From Owenia fusiformis (taxonomy: Eukaryota; Annelida; Polychaeta; Sabellida; Oweniidae): a DNA stretch of 64,000 nucleotides. This document shows positions 32,384 through 43,922 of the stretch, in pieces. A program made the position numbers and the translations under genes. The stretch's first letter is position 1. Every line of letters begins with the position of its first letter. The stretch lies in assembly GCA_903813345.2 (NCBI GenBank), contig CAIIXF020000002.1, positions 31,118,926 to 31,182,925 on the forward strand. The letters run 5' to 3'. The notes beneath the pieces are model-generated. The model did no database searches and had not been told where the DNA came from. It saw nothing but the letters and a program-made list of their open reading frames with translations.

Positions 32384-35300
32384 ATGGAACCCGATGTCAA
32401 CAGAGGTTTGCAAAATGGGGGCAAGTTTGGACGGTTCCAGGTAACAATGTACGTCATTCTGGCCGTCTACATATGCTGCCCTTGCCCATGGCAGATGTTC
32501 ATCATTGTGTTTATAGGTAAGTTCTTTATCCCAAACTAACAGCGTAGTAATGTTTAATGATGAGCATGTACGTAAAATTGTCATATTTGTAAACTGTGCT
32601 ATTTTTTGTGTATAAGTCTCTTTGTGAATGGTCATTTTGCCGAATCATTTAATTTGCCTATTGTCTAATTTTTGCCAGGTTCTGGAAATTAAATGCCGGT
32701 AATATTATCTTCGTAATATTATCTTCATAATATTATCCAATGGAAAGTTTCTCGTAATCAGGAAAATTAAGATTAGGAAAATGATAAAATCGGATAAGTC
32801 AGTAATATAGTCCTTAGAATAGTATGTTACATTTTCAGTCAGAATTGCTCTCAAAACGCTTGTTTGTTACTGCAGTTTTTATGTCACTAGCACAAGTGGT
32901 GGCATACTGTTACAGTCCCTGACTTTTCGTGGATGTTGTTCAGCGGCTAGTGTTCGGCGGTTGACGTCAGTAACAAATGAAATGTGGTGACATTTTGCAT
33001 GTTAATGCTTCGTTATAAAAGCGGAGTCGTGGGAAAGTTCATTACAAAGTCTCTAACGTCGGAAGCCTTTGTCATCTTGCACTATGTCGATTTACTGTTG
33101 TAGGGGCTGATTTACCTCATCACTGCCGCATACCCGTAAATGCCTCTAGACAGGAGGGATCCCTTGTCATCTTGCACTATGTCGATTTACTGTTGTAGGA
33201 GCTGATTTACCTCATCACTGCCGCATACCCGTGAATGCAACTGTTAATGGATCAATTCCGACAATTGTGAACGCGCGTGGAGAAGAGGAGCTATCCCAAT
33301 GTACAATGTACGAAAATGTATACGCAAATTCAACGGGGAACGTGACGAGACAGATCGTGCCTTGTAAAGATGGTTGGACGTTCTACAAAGAGACGGACCT
33401 TACGCACACGATAGGCATGGAGGTACTTATAGTTCAGTAGCCTTATTCATAAAGCCAACGTAGGACTTACGTCAACGTATCGTATTACGGAAACTTATTT
33501 TGGTATTCATAAAGCAAACGTAACTTTACGATGAACGTAAAGTCCTGCGGATCTTACAAAATATTTACGTCAAGTATCTTCACCGTGTAACTTTACGTCC
33601 AGCCTTAAAAACACTATTTATTCGTACGTTTAGTATCCAATTACCATGAGATTTTGTGAAACACTTGTTTTAGATATAATACGTAATGTTAAAATGATTT
33701 GTCATTTGCTTGACATCTTCAAGTTTCTAGCTGGTTCCAAAGACAGGTACGAAAATGTCATCAATTTCTAGGTGTCCAAGCGTTAACAGCAACGTATCTT
33801 TCATATACGTTCAACGTAAATTATTTTCAAATGCCAATGCGTCATCATTACGTAATAGAAAGAAAGAACAAACGCATGTAAGCAAAGATGGCTTTTGTGG
33901 TAGATGTGCGCATCTTTGCAGTAAGACGGTCTCTTAGACAAGAGCGATTGCTTAGGGATCGTAGCAATCCCCTCGAAATCTTTGATGATAGGGAGCTTCT
34001 TACGAGGTTTAGATTACCGAGGCATTTTATTTTGGAGTAGCCAGCAATTGGTGACCAGGGGTTCGATTTTTTATGTATCCACAAATCTCCCCCTTCATCG
34101 GTGTACCTCACATAAAAGCATTTTTTGTATTTGTCATACATACAATTTACACTCCTCCAAAAGTTTGGCAACAATTTGATTTTCTATATTGAAATAGTTT
34201 TTGGTGAATCTTTTACTGAAAGATATTGAAATCTGGTAGCAAAATCATACATTTTATATAACAATTGTTTAATTGTTCAATGAAATCCAAATCAAGGGTT
34301 AGCATACATTGAGACAACTTTGTTAAGGGCAAATTACAACATATCTCTAAGGAACATATTTTTAACGAGCTACAATTGAAAAAGTCGTCATTCCCAATTC
34401 ATCATTCAAAGATACATTATCTCAAATTCTGGCATGCTATTCCAACACTTTTAGATGATTTTTGAGAAGAATCCAAATCAAAAGAATTTTATCTGCCATT
34501 TCATTTTGTAATAGAGGAGTTCATAATGACCTCATGAACTTACAGTTAGTTTCTGAATACTAGTATATTCAAAAGCAAATATTTTTGAAGATATGATACT
34601 TATTAATCATGGCGCACAATAAAAGTCGTAATGGCTGCACGAATACTCTCAATTGGTACTGACGATAGAAGTGACATATGACAAATAGTATATCAGGAAG
34701 CAATGCATATTGGTACATTACAGTTGGGGACATAAATAAATGACAGGTGGATTTGCTGAAGTGAGGATTTCCCATGTTAAAAATAAGAGAATTTACAAGA
34801 GGCCATACATCAGTGGATGAGATTATACAAAATGTAAAATATACAAATTTTAAGGGATATATATCTAGACAATATTGGAAATTATGGGCTTTCAGACCAC
34901 CATAATTAGGAAATGGTGATCGAAAATCGACCTGTCATTTATTTTTGTCCCCAACTGTACGTGATTTTTCTAATATTTTTTATGATGAACTTTTCCCCTT
35001 AAGTGACACATTTACGATTCTAGGCCGAATTTCGACAATTTAAGCGATATGAGTCAAGAAAATAGTCTTACCTTTCTATTAGGATGGGTTCAGGTGCCAA
35101 AAATAACTGATCCATGGATATATATCATTTTGAAATTTGGATGCAAGAAATATTTTTTCGGAGCCATGTTTTTTTACGACTCATAACAGGAAATAGATTA
35201 TCTAAATGAAAACTGAATTTACATCATCAATCCTGGTTTTGACTTAAAAATTTACCGAAATAGATATTTAAATATTATTAAAATGATTATTGACTATTTT

Positions 35301-38300
35301 TTTATTAATCTTATGCAGTGATTCGACTGTCTTCTAAAATTTATAACATAGCTTTAGAATTACAGTGTTATTTCATTATGCCAGTGTGGCCTAATGGAGT
35401 AAGGCGCTGGACTAAGGTTTTGATAGTTTGAATCCAGCTGTCTGTGGTTCGATTCCCGGTGTAAAAGGGCAGGAGGTCCTTTCAAATTATGGTCCTACTC
35501 TCCATTGATTTATATGGTGACCTAAATACAACTCTTTCCCTCATTATCTTATACACAATCAGGGCCAGTAAGGGCCGTTGAGAAGGGGGACCATAATCCC
35601 CGGAGGACCATAATTTCTTTTACACCGGTCTATACTAAGTTTTTTTCTTTTTTCTTTATCTCTCAGACACAATTTTTTTTTTAAAATCTCTTTTTATACA
35701 ACATATAGTCATATCTATCACTTTTTGAGGTTTTAGATTTTAGATACATCATGAATGTGTTACTTTAATTGTGGATATAAAATACTCATTCGAAATACTT
35801 AATAAATCTAGTCTTATTTGATATAATCCTCCTTATTATGCCTTTGCCTTCCTCAGCAAAAGATGACTGCAACTGGCTTTTTTTATTGGACAGAACTTTC
35901 CACTGCAAGTAATGTGTGTACCCTTTTAGCTTACACTTGTATTTAGTACCAGAGACATACTCACCTAATTGCCTCCCTTAATCCATTTATTTGCTAAACA
36001 TATATAATTAATGACATTAACACGATCCACTAAAGTTTGATATTCTTGAAAATAGAGTAAACACTAAATACACTGAAACAGCAACAATTTAATCTTAAAA
36101 TGATCTCCGAGATAAACGTGCATCTGCAAAAACAAAACTGATTTTTTCGCAATGGATTTATTTTTCCTTAAAAAGTGATGGATAATAAAAATATGTTTTT
36201 AGAGCATTTTTTATAGCCATTTTGTAGGGAAAAAATGATGAAAAAATGTACAATCTTTTAATTTAAAGTATGACCTGAATCGATTGCAAACTTCATATTT
36301 GCACATTTGATGAAATGAACCATTTGTGTCATATTGTTTAATTATAAAGTTTGCAATCGATTCAGGTCATAGTGTATTTTTGGTATTTCTGTGATAATCA
36401 ATGGAAACCAATGGCCTCTGTTGGGATCTGCTGATATCCTCATGTTAAGTCAATGGTGCATAGCCCCATGTAAGTCAATACTACCTTATTGAACGAAATG
36501 ATCCCTAACTCAGCTTATGTGTGCCCGAGCACTTTGATATTTTCCAAAGTATTATATGACATTCTATTCTTCATGTTACACCTAAGAATGATTCATTTTG
36601 ACCATAGGAATATTTGCCAATAATCGCACCTCTTCCTTTACTATTTTTTCCTACTGGTCATATAAATTGAATATATGTTTCTGGTTATTGCAATGAATTT
36701 TTCCACAAATATTTTTTTGGGGAGAAATCCCGACCGGGGGTTCGTCCGAACCCATCGAACCCCCGGTCCCTACGGCTATGCATGATAAGTTCCCCAACAC
36801 GGAGGAACTGTGCCCTTCCACCATTAATTCAGGTATCGTCAAAAACAATAGTACTTTTGTGTAAATCAATGAATGAGAAAATGAAGTCGAAATGAATACG
36901 ATAAGCTTTTATATAGGGGTATAAATAATCAAGGAGCAACCGTGACAATGAGGAACGCGTCAAATTACGCGTGTGTGAACGATGCAATCATATTCAAATA
37001 CGTACATGCACGTGATCACAAAATTGGGACATGATATGGGAGTATGTAGTATATTATTTTCATTGCATAAGTCCTTGCGGAAAGTTAGACGTAGATCTCC
37101 AATTTCCGCATATGTTTATGAATACGACGGAGAGATGTTTTTACGTCCAACGTATAATTGAGTTACGTGGACGTAAATGGAAATATTTATGTTGGCTTTA
37201 TGAATAAGGCTTCAGATCCTTGCACGTTTTAATGCTCATTGGTCTGTCATAATGCTAAATTCCGAGGCTTTGCAACTCATATTGTTGACATATTGCCATT
37301 GCGGAAAACACTTTGTTTATGTTGATTTGAACAAAATCAAAAGCGTGTATATTTCAGTGGAACCTTGTCTGCAAAGATGCCCCCTTGGTTGGTATGGCTC
37401 AGACGATCTTCACAGCTGGCGTTCTCGTTGGGGCACTCTTCTTCACCTCTATGGCGGACAACATCGGGAGAAAGCCAATATTCCTGTGCTGCCAGCTCCT
37501 CATGGCAGTCTGTGGCTTAATTATCGCATTCCAGCCGAGTTATATCGTATTTGTTGTTCTTAGATTTTTCATTGGAATGGGGCAACAGGTTTGTCAGTTT
37601 GTTGCTTATATATGTTTGTTATTGTGAAGTCATCTCAAGGAGGATTGGCTCCAAGGGACGCAATTCGATATTCGACCTTGACGTTGACCTTGAACTCACT
37701 GGGGCGTATCGAAACCAAAACTCCCCACAAAACCGTTATTTTGAATTTCAAACCTACCCTTTCTTCGGAAAATCAATGATTGTGAGTCTCACAGTCTACC
37801 GTTTTTCTTCAAACTTGTTCCATTAAAAGCTTCACAGAAATAGCTTTAACTCGAGACATTGCTTTGTGTACAGAGTAACTCGTTTTAGCGGCGTTTTGGT
37901 CCCCAGATGTGAGAAGATGCAAATCTTCAGAGATTTCAACCAAAAGCCTCGATATATCGCCAGTTCTTTTATTATTCTCCCCTATATTTTGCACAAGGAC
38001 TCCCATTACAACCCTCCATCCCTGCATCAACATATTTATTACATCAAACGCAGCAATTTCAAAAAGTCCTACGCATGTGTTCAAAATTGATCAAATAGCC
38101 ATGTTATCTTCCAAAAACGCCCCGTTGGATTTACGTGTATACATTTGTAGTCATAGACTCTGCGGGGCGTTTTGGAAGACAAACGCTCGATTCAAATTTT
38201 GCCAGTTGATTTCGAATTTTGTAATCCCGACATCCCTCATGATCGGATTCATTGTTGGAAAATATTGAGATAGCATTCTGGGATCCAATCCTCTTTGAGT

Positions 38301-41300
38301 TTCTTCATACACTCCCCTCCATAAGTTTGGCAATCGGTAGATTTCATTAGGTTACATTTTAAAACCTATAAATGTTTGAATCTTGATTTTGTTCCTTTAC
38401 AATAATCTGAAAAACTATGACTTTGATTAAATATTTTCAAATCGCAAAAAAATGGTAGACAGACTCTGATAAGTCACCTTGGTATATGGTAGTCATTGAT
38501 AAGTTATCTTGCTAACACATGGTAGTCATTGATAAGTCAACTTGCTAACACATGGTAGTCATTGATAAGTTACCTTGCTAACACATGGTAGTCATTGATA
38601 AGTCAACTTGCTAACAAATGACAGTCATTTATAAGTCACCTTGCTAACATATGGTAGACATTGATAAGTCAACTTGATATACTAGTATACTCGTGTATAA
38701 CGAGTCATTAATAAGTCACCTTGCTAACACATGGTATTCATTGATATGTCACCTTGATATATGGTAGTCATTGATAAGTCAACTTGCTAACACATGGTAG
38801 TCATTGATAAGTCACCTTGCTAACAAATGATAGTCATTTATAAGTCACCTTGCTAACATATGGTAGACATTGATAAGTCAACTTGATATACTAGTATACT
38901 CGTGTATAACGAGTCATTAATAAGTCACCTTGCTAACACATGGTAGTCATTGATATGTCACCTTGCTAGCACATGGTAGTCATTGATTAGTCCCTTACTA
39001 ACAAATGGTAGTCATTGATAAGTCACCTTACTGACATATGTGGAGTCATTAATAAGTCACATTGCTAAAAAATGATAGTCATTTATAAGTCACTTAGCTA
39101 ACATATGGTAGTCATTGACAAGTCACCTTACTGACATATGTGGAGTCATTAATAAGTCACCTTGCTAACAAATGATAGTCATTTATAAGTCACCTTGCTA
39201 ACACATGATAGTCATCTATAAGTCACCTTGCTAACATATGGTAGACATTGATAAGTCACCTTGCTAACATATGGTAGACATTGATAAGTCATCTTGCTAA
39301 CATATGGTAGACATTGATAAGTCATCTTGCTAACATATGGCAATGATTGATACGTTAACCTGCTTACAGAGTGTAGTCTTTGAAGAGTCACTTTGTCAAC
39401 ATAGGTTCAGTGCTGTAATCATTTACGTGCCGTGCCGTTTTTTGGGGTACTTCATGAATTTAGGGAATGGGCTCATGATCATGTTTTCAGAAAAATTTAA
39501 TTATCCCTTTCACATGATCAATTTTGTATGCTCTTTTCTTTCCATAGGGAGCAGATCTAGTGGGCGTGATTTTAGCAGCCGAACAGTTTGCATTAAAACA
39601 ACGAACGCTGATTATGCCGGCTATGGCTTGTTTCTGGGGAATTGGTGTTATCAGCACTAGTCTTATTGGTTTCTTGTTCAGAAATTGGCGACATGCTCAG
39701 ATCTTCATATCAGCCGTATCTCTACTCTCCATTCCCCTCATATGGTGAGTTGAACTGACATGTTCCTTTTTTGTTAAATTGAGTACGTTTACTTTGGCAT
39801 CTCAACGAAATTAAGCTGAACAAAAATACAAGTTGACCCTTTAACACATTTCATTATACACCCAACGGTCTAACCCGTGAATGAATTAGCTCAGCCCCAA
39901 CAAAATACTTTTGATTTTAAGGATACTTCCGGAGTCGCCCCGATGGCTGACTGTGAACAGGAAATACAAGAAAGCCCTCCGTGTCCTCCAGCGAATGGCT
40001 AAGTGCAACGGTCGCCCCATCGAGGACGAGGTGGTCCAGCAATATAAGGCTGCAATCGCAAGAAAGACAGCTGAGAAGGAAAAGGATTTGGAAACGTATG
40101 GCTCCATGACAATGAAGGAAAAGATGTGCGGAGGAAGGAGCCATAACAGAATGAAGGCTTTTACAGTTGTTGACATATTCCGCCATAACGAAATTCGCCT
40201 AGACGCTTTCATCATATGTTGTTCATGGTTTGTACTTTGGTCCTTTCTTGATTTGGTTGCATGTGCAAAACTTTCATTATCACCATGATCACCGTGGTAG
40301 TTACTAACTACTAGTTAGTATTGATATTGTTGATTTGTCGAGTTTTGTTTAATTTTTCATGATAATAAATCTTTGCTTCCTCATCTATACGATTAGCATC
40401 GGGACAATAACAAGATGAAACCATAGGAACCAAAGGATAGAGGTATAAAAGAACACTTAGAAAACAAACTACCAGAAAACACAACCGGTTTCGAAGAAGC
40501 AAATTGCTTCTTCCAAAAAAGTTTCAAATAGCCCTCCTCTATTGCTGCAAAAAGTGTCGAATGACCCAACCCCCTTTCTTTTCCACAATGTGTCCAATAA
40601 CCCAACCCCCTTTCTTTTCCACAATGTGTCCAATAACCCAACCCCCTTTCTTTTCCACAATGTGTCCTGATCTTCTTTCTCTTCCACAATGTGGCAAATG
40701 ACCCAATCATTCCTCTTCGACAGTGTCAAATGGCCCAACCGTTCCTATTCCACAATTCGAATAACCCAACACTCTATCTACAGCTGGAAAACGTGCTCAA
40801 TGAACCAACCCCCTTTCTCTTCACCTAACCCTGTCCGTCCGACAAAACAGCTACAGACTGATAGATATCTATTAACGTTAACATCTTTTCAAATTGTAAT
40901 GTTTCTATATCATTAAACAACCGGTTTATAATTTCAGGTTCGTCAATAGCCTTGTGTATTTTGGTCTCTCATTGAGTGCAGGTTCTTTAGCAGGGGACCG
41001 ATTTCTCAACTTTTTCTCGCTCGGAGTTGTGGAGACCCCTGCGTTTATTTCCTGTATATATTTCTACAAAAAGTAAGAATATATTCATATCAATAAGTGA
41101 CATATTTACTTGCCGCCTTAACATGACGCTGACTGGTATGAAACTTGGATGTAAATGGTCAAACGCTCGGTAACATTATAGTTTACTGTACCATGTAGCA
41201 TGGGTTGCCAGGTCTTCAACTTCATTACCCATCTTGCATTCTAGAGTTGGCAGAGGGAGGCCATTATGTGGATTCCATGTTCTAGCTGGAGTGTCTTTAT

Positions 41301-42625
41301 TTATCATGAACTTCATACCAGAAAAGACAGGTTCGAGTATAAAATATTCCAAATTGTATGACGTATACCACATGCTCATTTTTTAATTTTACCTTAACTT
41401 TACCTTGTTACCTTAATATCTTAAAGTCACAGACACGTTCAAACACCAACCTTTTAATTACTTGTATTTAGCTGATGGGTGCAGTTTGCAGCCGCTGATT
41501 CTTACCTTGGTCCTACTTGGAAAATTCGGTATTTCTGCGTCCTTCTCCTTGGTGTTCTTTTACACGCAGGAAATATATCCAACAAACCTCAGGTAAGCCA
41601 TGGACCTCTAGCATGTCTAGTCAGGAACATCTTTGTTTTTATTTTGTAAATATGCATATTCCGTATGTTCATATACGAAAGCAGACCCATGAACCCTTCC
41701 TTGGAGGAGCCCTGTATTTTTATGTGCACCCATACATGGTATACACGTATTACATAACGCACAACCAATTTTGTCTGAACCCGGTGTGAAAGAAATGATG
41801 GCCCCCAGGGTAATGGTCCCCTCCTTAACGGCCCTTACTGGCCCTAATTGCGTATAAGATAATGAGGGAAAGAGTTGTATTAAGGTCACCATATAAATCA
41901 ATGGAGAGTAGTACCATAATTTGATAGGACCTCCTACCCTTTTACACCGGGTCAAAGCGATAGTTGTAACCTTTGCTCTGCCATATAGCAGGTGGACTAA
42001 GAATATTAATATGGACGTTGTCTACATTGACATGCATCTCATTTGTGTCCCCTAAAGAAAGGTGGATATTCAGAGTAATTTCAATTAATATATCTGCCAT
42101 TCTAGGAACACTGGAGTTGGTCTGTCGTCTGCAGTCTGTTACAGTGCTGCAATGATAGCGCCCTTCACCGCTGATATTGTGAGTACTCATTAACATCAAA
42201 TTGTGAAAATTCCTATATACCTATTATGATTCAGTATTCTACAGAGAGAACTTACAAAGTAGCTTACGTAATTTTTGGCAATCCAAGAATTTCAATATTT
42301 CTTATTGCAGACAAAGGTTTTCAAATACTTCCCCGGTGTTGTGTTTGGTGGTTTGTCTATCGCAGTAGGAATTTTTGCCCTGTTGTTGCCAGACACACGT
42401 CTCAGGCAACTTCCTCAAACCATTGACGACATTCGAAGATGGCAAGAGGCTAAAGAAAAGCATGGGATACATCGAATAAATGCTTGTTGGAAGAAGTCTT
42501 CATCGTACGCGGGAGAGGGCGTTCTTGTTTCTTCCGATCAAGACAACGAAGAGATCGGGAAAAAATTGGCTTTAGCAACAAATGAATCAGAAGTGTTTTT
42601 GTTGACTGGCAAACTGTCTGAATAA
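32384..42625 (+). CDS. SLC22-family (organic cation/carnitine-type) 12-TM transporter
   Basis: Complete gene in ten exons: 32384-32516, 33199-33422, 37358-37588, 39548-39744, 39922-40227, 40938-41072, 41245-41330, 41472-41592, 42106-42178, 42311-42625. All phases fit, giving 606 aa. An in-frame stop (TAG, 32369-32371) lies just before the ATG. Features: short N terminus with GKFGRFQ before TM1; a large extracellular loop with HHCR, NATVNGS, NST and NVT glycosylation sites; WNLVCKDAPLVGMAQTIF; MFS signature MADNIGRKP; ILPESPRWL after TM6; a charged central loop; VGRGRP; KFGISASFSLVFFYTQEIYPTNLR; and LLLPDTR before a 90-residue cytosolic tail. The substrate cannot be predicted: organic cations, carnitine or anions are all possible. 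Introns carry many mobile elements. Confidence 0.95.
32882..33008 (-). repeat. Short interspersed repeat, copy 3 of 3 (inverted)
   Basis: Read on the minus strand it gives GCATTAACATGCAAAATGTC, then CATTTGTTACTGACG, then CCACGAAAAGT, then GTGACAT; same family as 3508-3622. It lies in SLC22 intron 1, just before the duplicated acceptor. Confidence 0.6.
33071..33241 (+). repeat. 95-bp tandem duplication of the exon-2 splice acceptor of the transporter
   Basis: 33071-33146 and 33166-33241 are identical except for two bases. Each contains GATTTACTGTTGTAGG (acceptor) and the first 43 bases of exon 2 (CTGATTTACCTCATCACTG and onward). Only the second acceptor (exon start 33199) leads into the open frame. 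From the first (exon start 33104) the frame stays open until the TAG of the second acceptor itself. Confidence 0.9.
33888..34040 (+). pseudogene. PIF/Harbinger transposase N-terminal fragment (HARBI1-like)
   Basis: A 50-codon frame beginning MAFVVDVRIFAVRR, with RDRSNPLEIFDDRELLTRF and RLPRHFIL. This is the conserved start of Harbinger transposases (pattern RDRxxPLxxxDDxELxxRFR). It stops at TAG (34038-34040), where the active protein would continue, and no downstream DDE region is visible. Confidence 0.7.
34718..34960. mobile_element. TACAGTTGGGGACA MITE nested in the Harbinger element
   Basis: TACAGTTGGGGACATAAATA and its complement TATTTTTGTCCCCAACTGTA bound 243 bp. TA termini suggest a Tc1/mariner-type MITE. 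Confidence 0.7.
35380..35458 (+). pseudogene. tRNA-Leu-like sequence with A and B boxes (decayed)
   Basis: GTGTGGCCTAATGGAGTAAGG matches an A box and D arm, and GGTTCGATTCCC is a B box and T arm. GCTGGACTAAGG resembles the anticodon arm of tRNA-Leu(AAG), but its 3' half does not pair in the normal place and the acceptor 3' strand is replaced by a MITE starting at 35456. It is a tRNA pseudogene or a SINE head, not a working tRNA. Confidence 0.5.
35456..35628 (+). mobile_element. CCGGTGTAAAA MITE, copy B
   Basis: CCGGTGTAAAAGG to TTTTACACCGG, 173 bp, with GATTTATATGGTGACCTAA and TCAGGGCCAGTAAGGGCC as in the other two copies. It abuts the B box of the tRNA-like sequence. Confidence 0.85.
36268..36373. 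repeat. Inverted repeat of about 105 bp
   Basis: TATGACCTGAATCGATTGC at the left and GCAATCGATTCAGGTCATA at the right, with AAACTT and AAGTTT continuing inward. Confidence 0.75.
37636..38299. mobile_element. GAGGATTGG MITE in SLC22 intron 3
   Basis: Left CAAGGAGGATTGGCTCCAAG; right, inverted, CTCAAAGAGGATTGGATCCC. Termini match the element at 10315-10536. The interior (GCGTTTTGGTCCCCAG, TACCGTTTTTCTTCAAACTTG) matches the fold-back element at 50122-50533. Confidence 0.75.
38455..39365. repeat. 33-bp minisatellite with higher-order structure in SLC22 intron 3
   Basis: About 26 units of the form GGTAGTCATTGATAAGTC, then ACCTTGCTAACACAT. Variant units recur in order: the insert CTTGATATACTAGTATACTC appears at about 38665 and 38880 (period about 215 bp), and CTTACTGACATATGTGGAG at about 39026 and 39127 (period about 100 bp). 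The array ends about 180 bp before exon 4. Confidence 0.9.
40555..40760. repeat. 36-bp minisatellite in SLC22 intron 5
   Basis: Three near-identical units of AACCCAACCCCCTTTC, then TTTTCCACAATGTGTCCAAT, followed by three or four decayed ones. Pyrimidine-rich on the plus strand. The intron spans 40228-40937. Confidence 0.85.
41781..41950 (-). mobile_element. CCGGTGTAAAA MITE, copy C (inverted)
   Basis: CCGGTGTGAAAGAAATGATG to CCCTTTTACACCGG, 170 bp, in SLC22 intron 8. Inner blocks GGCCCTTACTGGCCCTAA and TCACCATATAAATCAATGG are complementary to copies A and B. Confidence 0.85.
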
Positions 42626-43265
42626 ACACTAATTTCAAGGCATATCGATAGTGCAAAGTGGACATAAAGAATTCCACCAAGATTCAACAATTTCACGGCA
42701 GTCAAGTTTGATTACATACCCGGGATTACATACTAGTTTCCACAGTGCCCCTGGTTCCGAAAGAGCTCGGGAGTATAACTTCAGCTTCTCAGCTTCAGTA
42801 CCTAGCAGTTTCAGTTCAATCTAGCAATGGCAAATGCCCGTAGAAGTTAAAGCGGGCAAGATTGTGGAGATGGATGATTTACCAAGCCCTTCATAGCCAA
42901 GATATTTAAGAGTACTAGCGACATCTATTGGTTAACTGCATATCTGAGACTTTAAAAATATTATAGTTTGTAGAGATACTGAAGTAAAAAAGTAAGAAGG
43001 AAGTCATCATCATAAAATTATTATGAAATCGATCAAAAAGCACTAAAACCTGTTTGAAACTGCCATAATTCCCTTACTCTATTCCAGCGTACCACACTCT
43101 CACAGCTAAAGAAGATCATTATTAAATACGATGGAAAGATCGCATGATAAAATCTCCCTTGCATGATTGCACCACAACCGGTTAAACATGCGTCTACGTA
43201 TAATTCATAATCACTTGATGAATTTTCAGATAAAATATGAATACCATTGTAGTCAGGCAGAAAAT
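42626..43265. other. 3' flank of the transporter gene, nothing recognised
   Basis: No exon, repeat with clear ends, or RNA gene was seen. The stop codon of the transporter overlaps an AATAAA (GAATAAAC), which is probably not the working poly(A) signal. Confidence 0.4.
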
Positions 43266-43922
43266 TTAAAAGCCACCTAAGATATTTTTGAAACTCCTCA
43301 TCGAGAAACAGTACACAGTACCTGTCCCGTACGCCACTCCCAAATCCTCTAGCATACGACCAACAAATAACCTAGCGGATCGGACGCATTGCGATATAAA
43401 ATGCAACGTTCTCAAGAGAACCTGTAACTCTTTCAGGGAGGCAACCTTTTTAGACCGCCAGCTACTGATCATCTGATAAACCTCAATAATTTTAGAACTC
43501 GGAATTGATAATTGCATTTTCACGGTGTCGAACTCGACCCCCAAGAACGGCATAACCGTTGACAGTAAAACTCGCTTTTCTTTGGAAACCTCTAAACCCA
43601 GATCCGACAACAACTTTGAAAGCGACTGAAATGCACAACTAGCCTCTTGGACAGAGCCAACAACAGCAATATCGTCAATATAATTAACAGCCTAAAAACC
43701 CGCTTTTTGATGTAAATAGTCGATGGCATCCGTCATTCTTTGACACATTAAACTGCCTGTCCTAAGACCAAAAGGAACTCTCCTGTCAATATAAAGCGAG
43801 CCATTCCACTGAAACGCTAATAATGGAAAATCTAGAGGGTCAACACAAATCTGCCTATACGCCCGTTTCAAGTCTTGCTTATACAATAAAAAAACAGGTC
43901 CATGTTTCAAAACCAACGTTAC
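43266..43922 (-). pseudogene. DIRS-like retrotransposon reverse transcriptase fragment
   Basis: The minus-strand reading gives LLYKQDLKRAYRQICVDP, LAFQWNGSLYIDRRVPFGLR, then after a TAG stop the catalytic VNYIDDIAVVGS. It continues with LLSDLGLEVSKEK, PFLGVEFDTVKMQLSIPSSK, and LKELQVLLRTLHFISQCVRS. This order is that of the DIRS/tyrosine-recombinase retrotransposon RT-RNase H. The 5' end is cut by the palindromic MITE at 43923-44057 and the 3' end stops abruptly near 43266. Confidence 0.85.

Larger units (their letters stand above)
33439..37211. mobile_element. 3.8-kb Harbinger-derived element in SLC22 intron 2
   Basis: Ends AGCCTTATTCATAAAGCCAA and the complement TTGGCTTTATGAATAAGGCT, with further similarity rich in ACGTAA motifs for about 100 bp inside each end. 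It contains a PIF/Harbinger-like N-terminal frame at 33888-34040, a TA-flanked MITE at 34718-34960, a tRNA-like sequence at 35380, a CCGGTGTAAAA MITE at 35456-35628 and an inverted repeat at 36268-36373. The target duplication is unclear. The DDE catalytic part was not found. Confidence 0.7.

Noticed and set aside
37252-37563. 103-codon frame overlapping SLC22 exon 3
   Set aside because: It is in the wrong frame; the correct frame gives WNLVCKD through GMGQQ and joins both neighbouring exons.
38455-39365. CRISPR-like regular repeat array
   Set aside because: The units are contiguous 33-mers without unique spacers, in a eukaryotic intron. It is a minisatellite.
41517-41789. 90-codon frame overlapping SLC22 exon 8
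   Set aside because: Out of frame with the transporter; the correct reading is LILTLVLLGKFG and onward.
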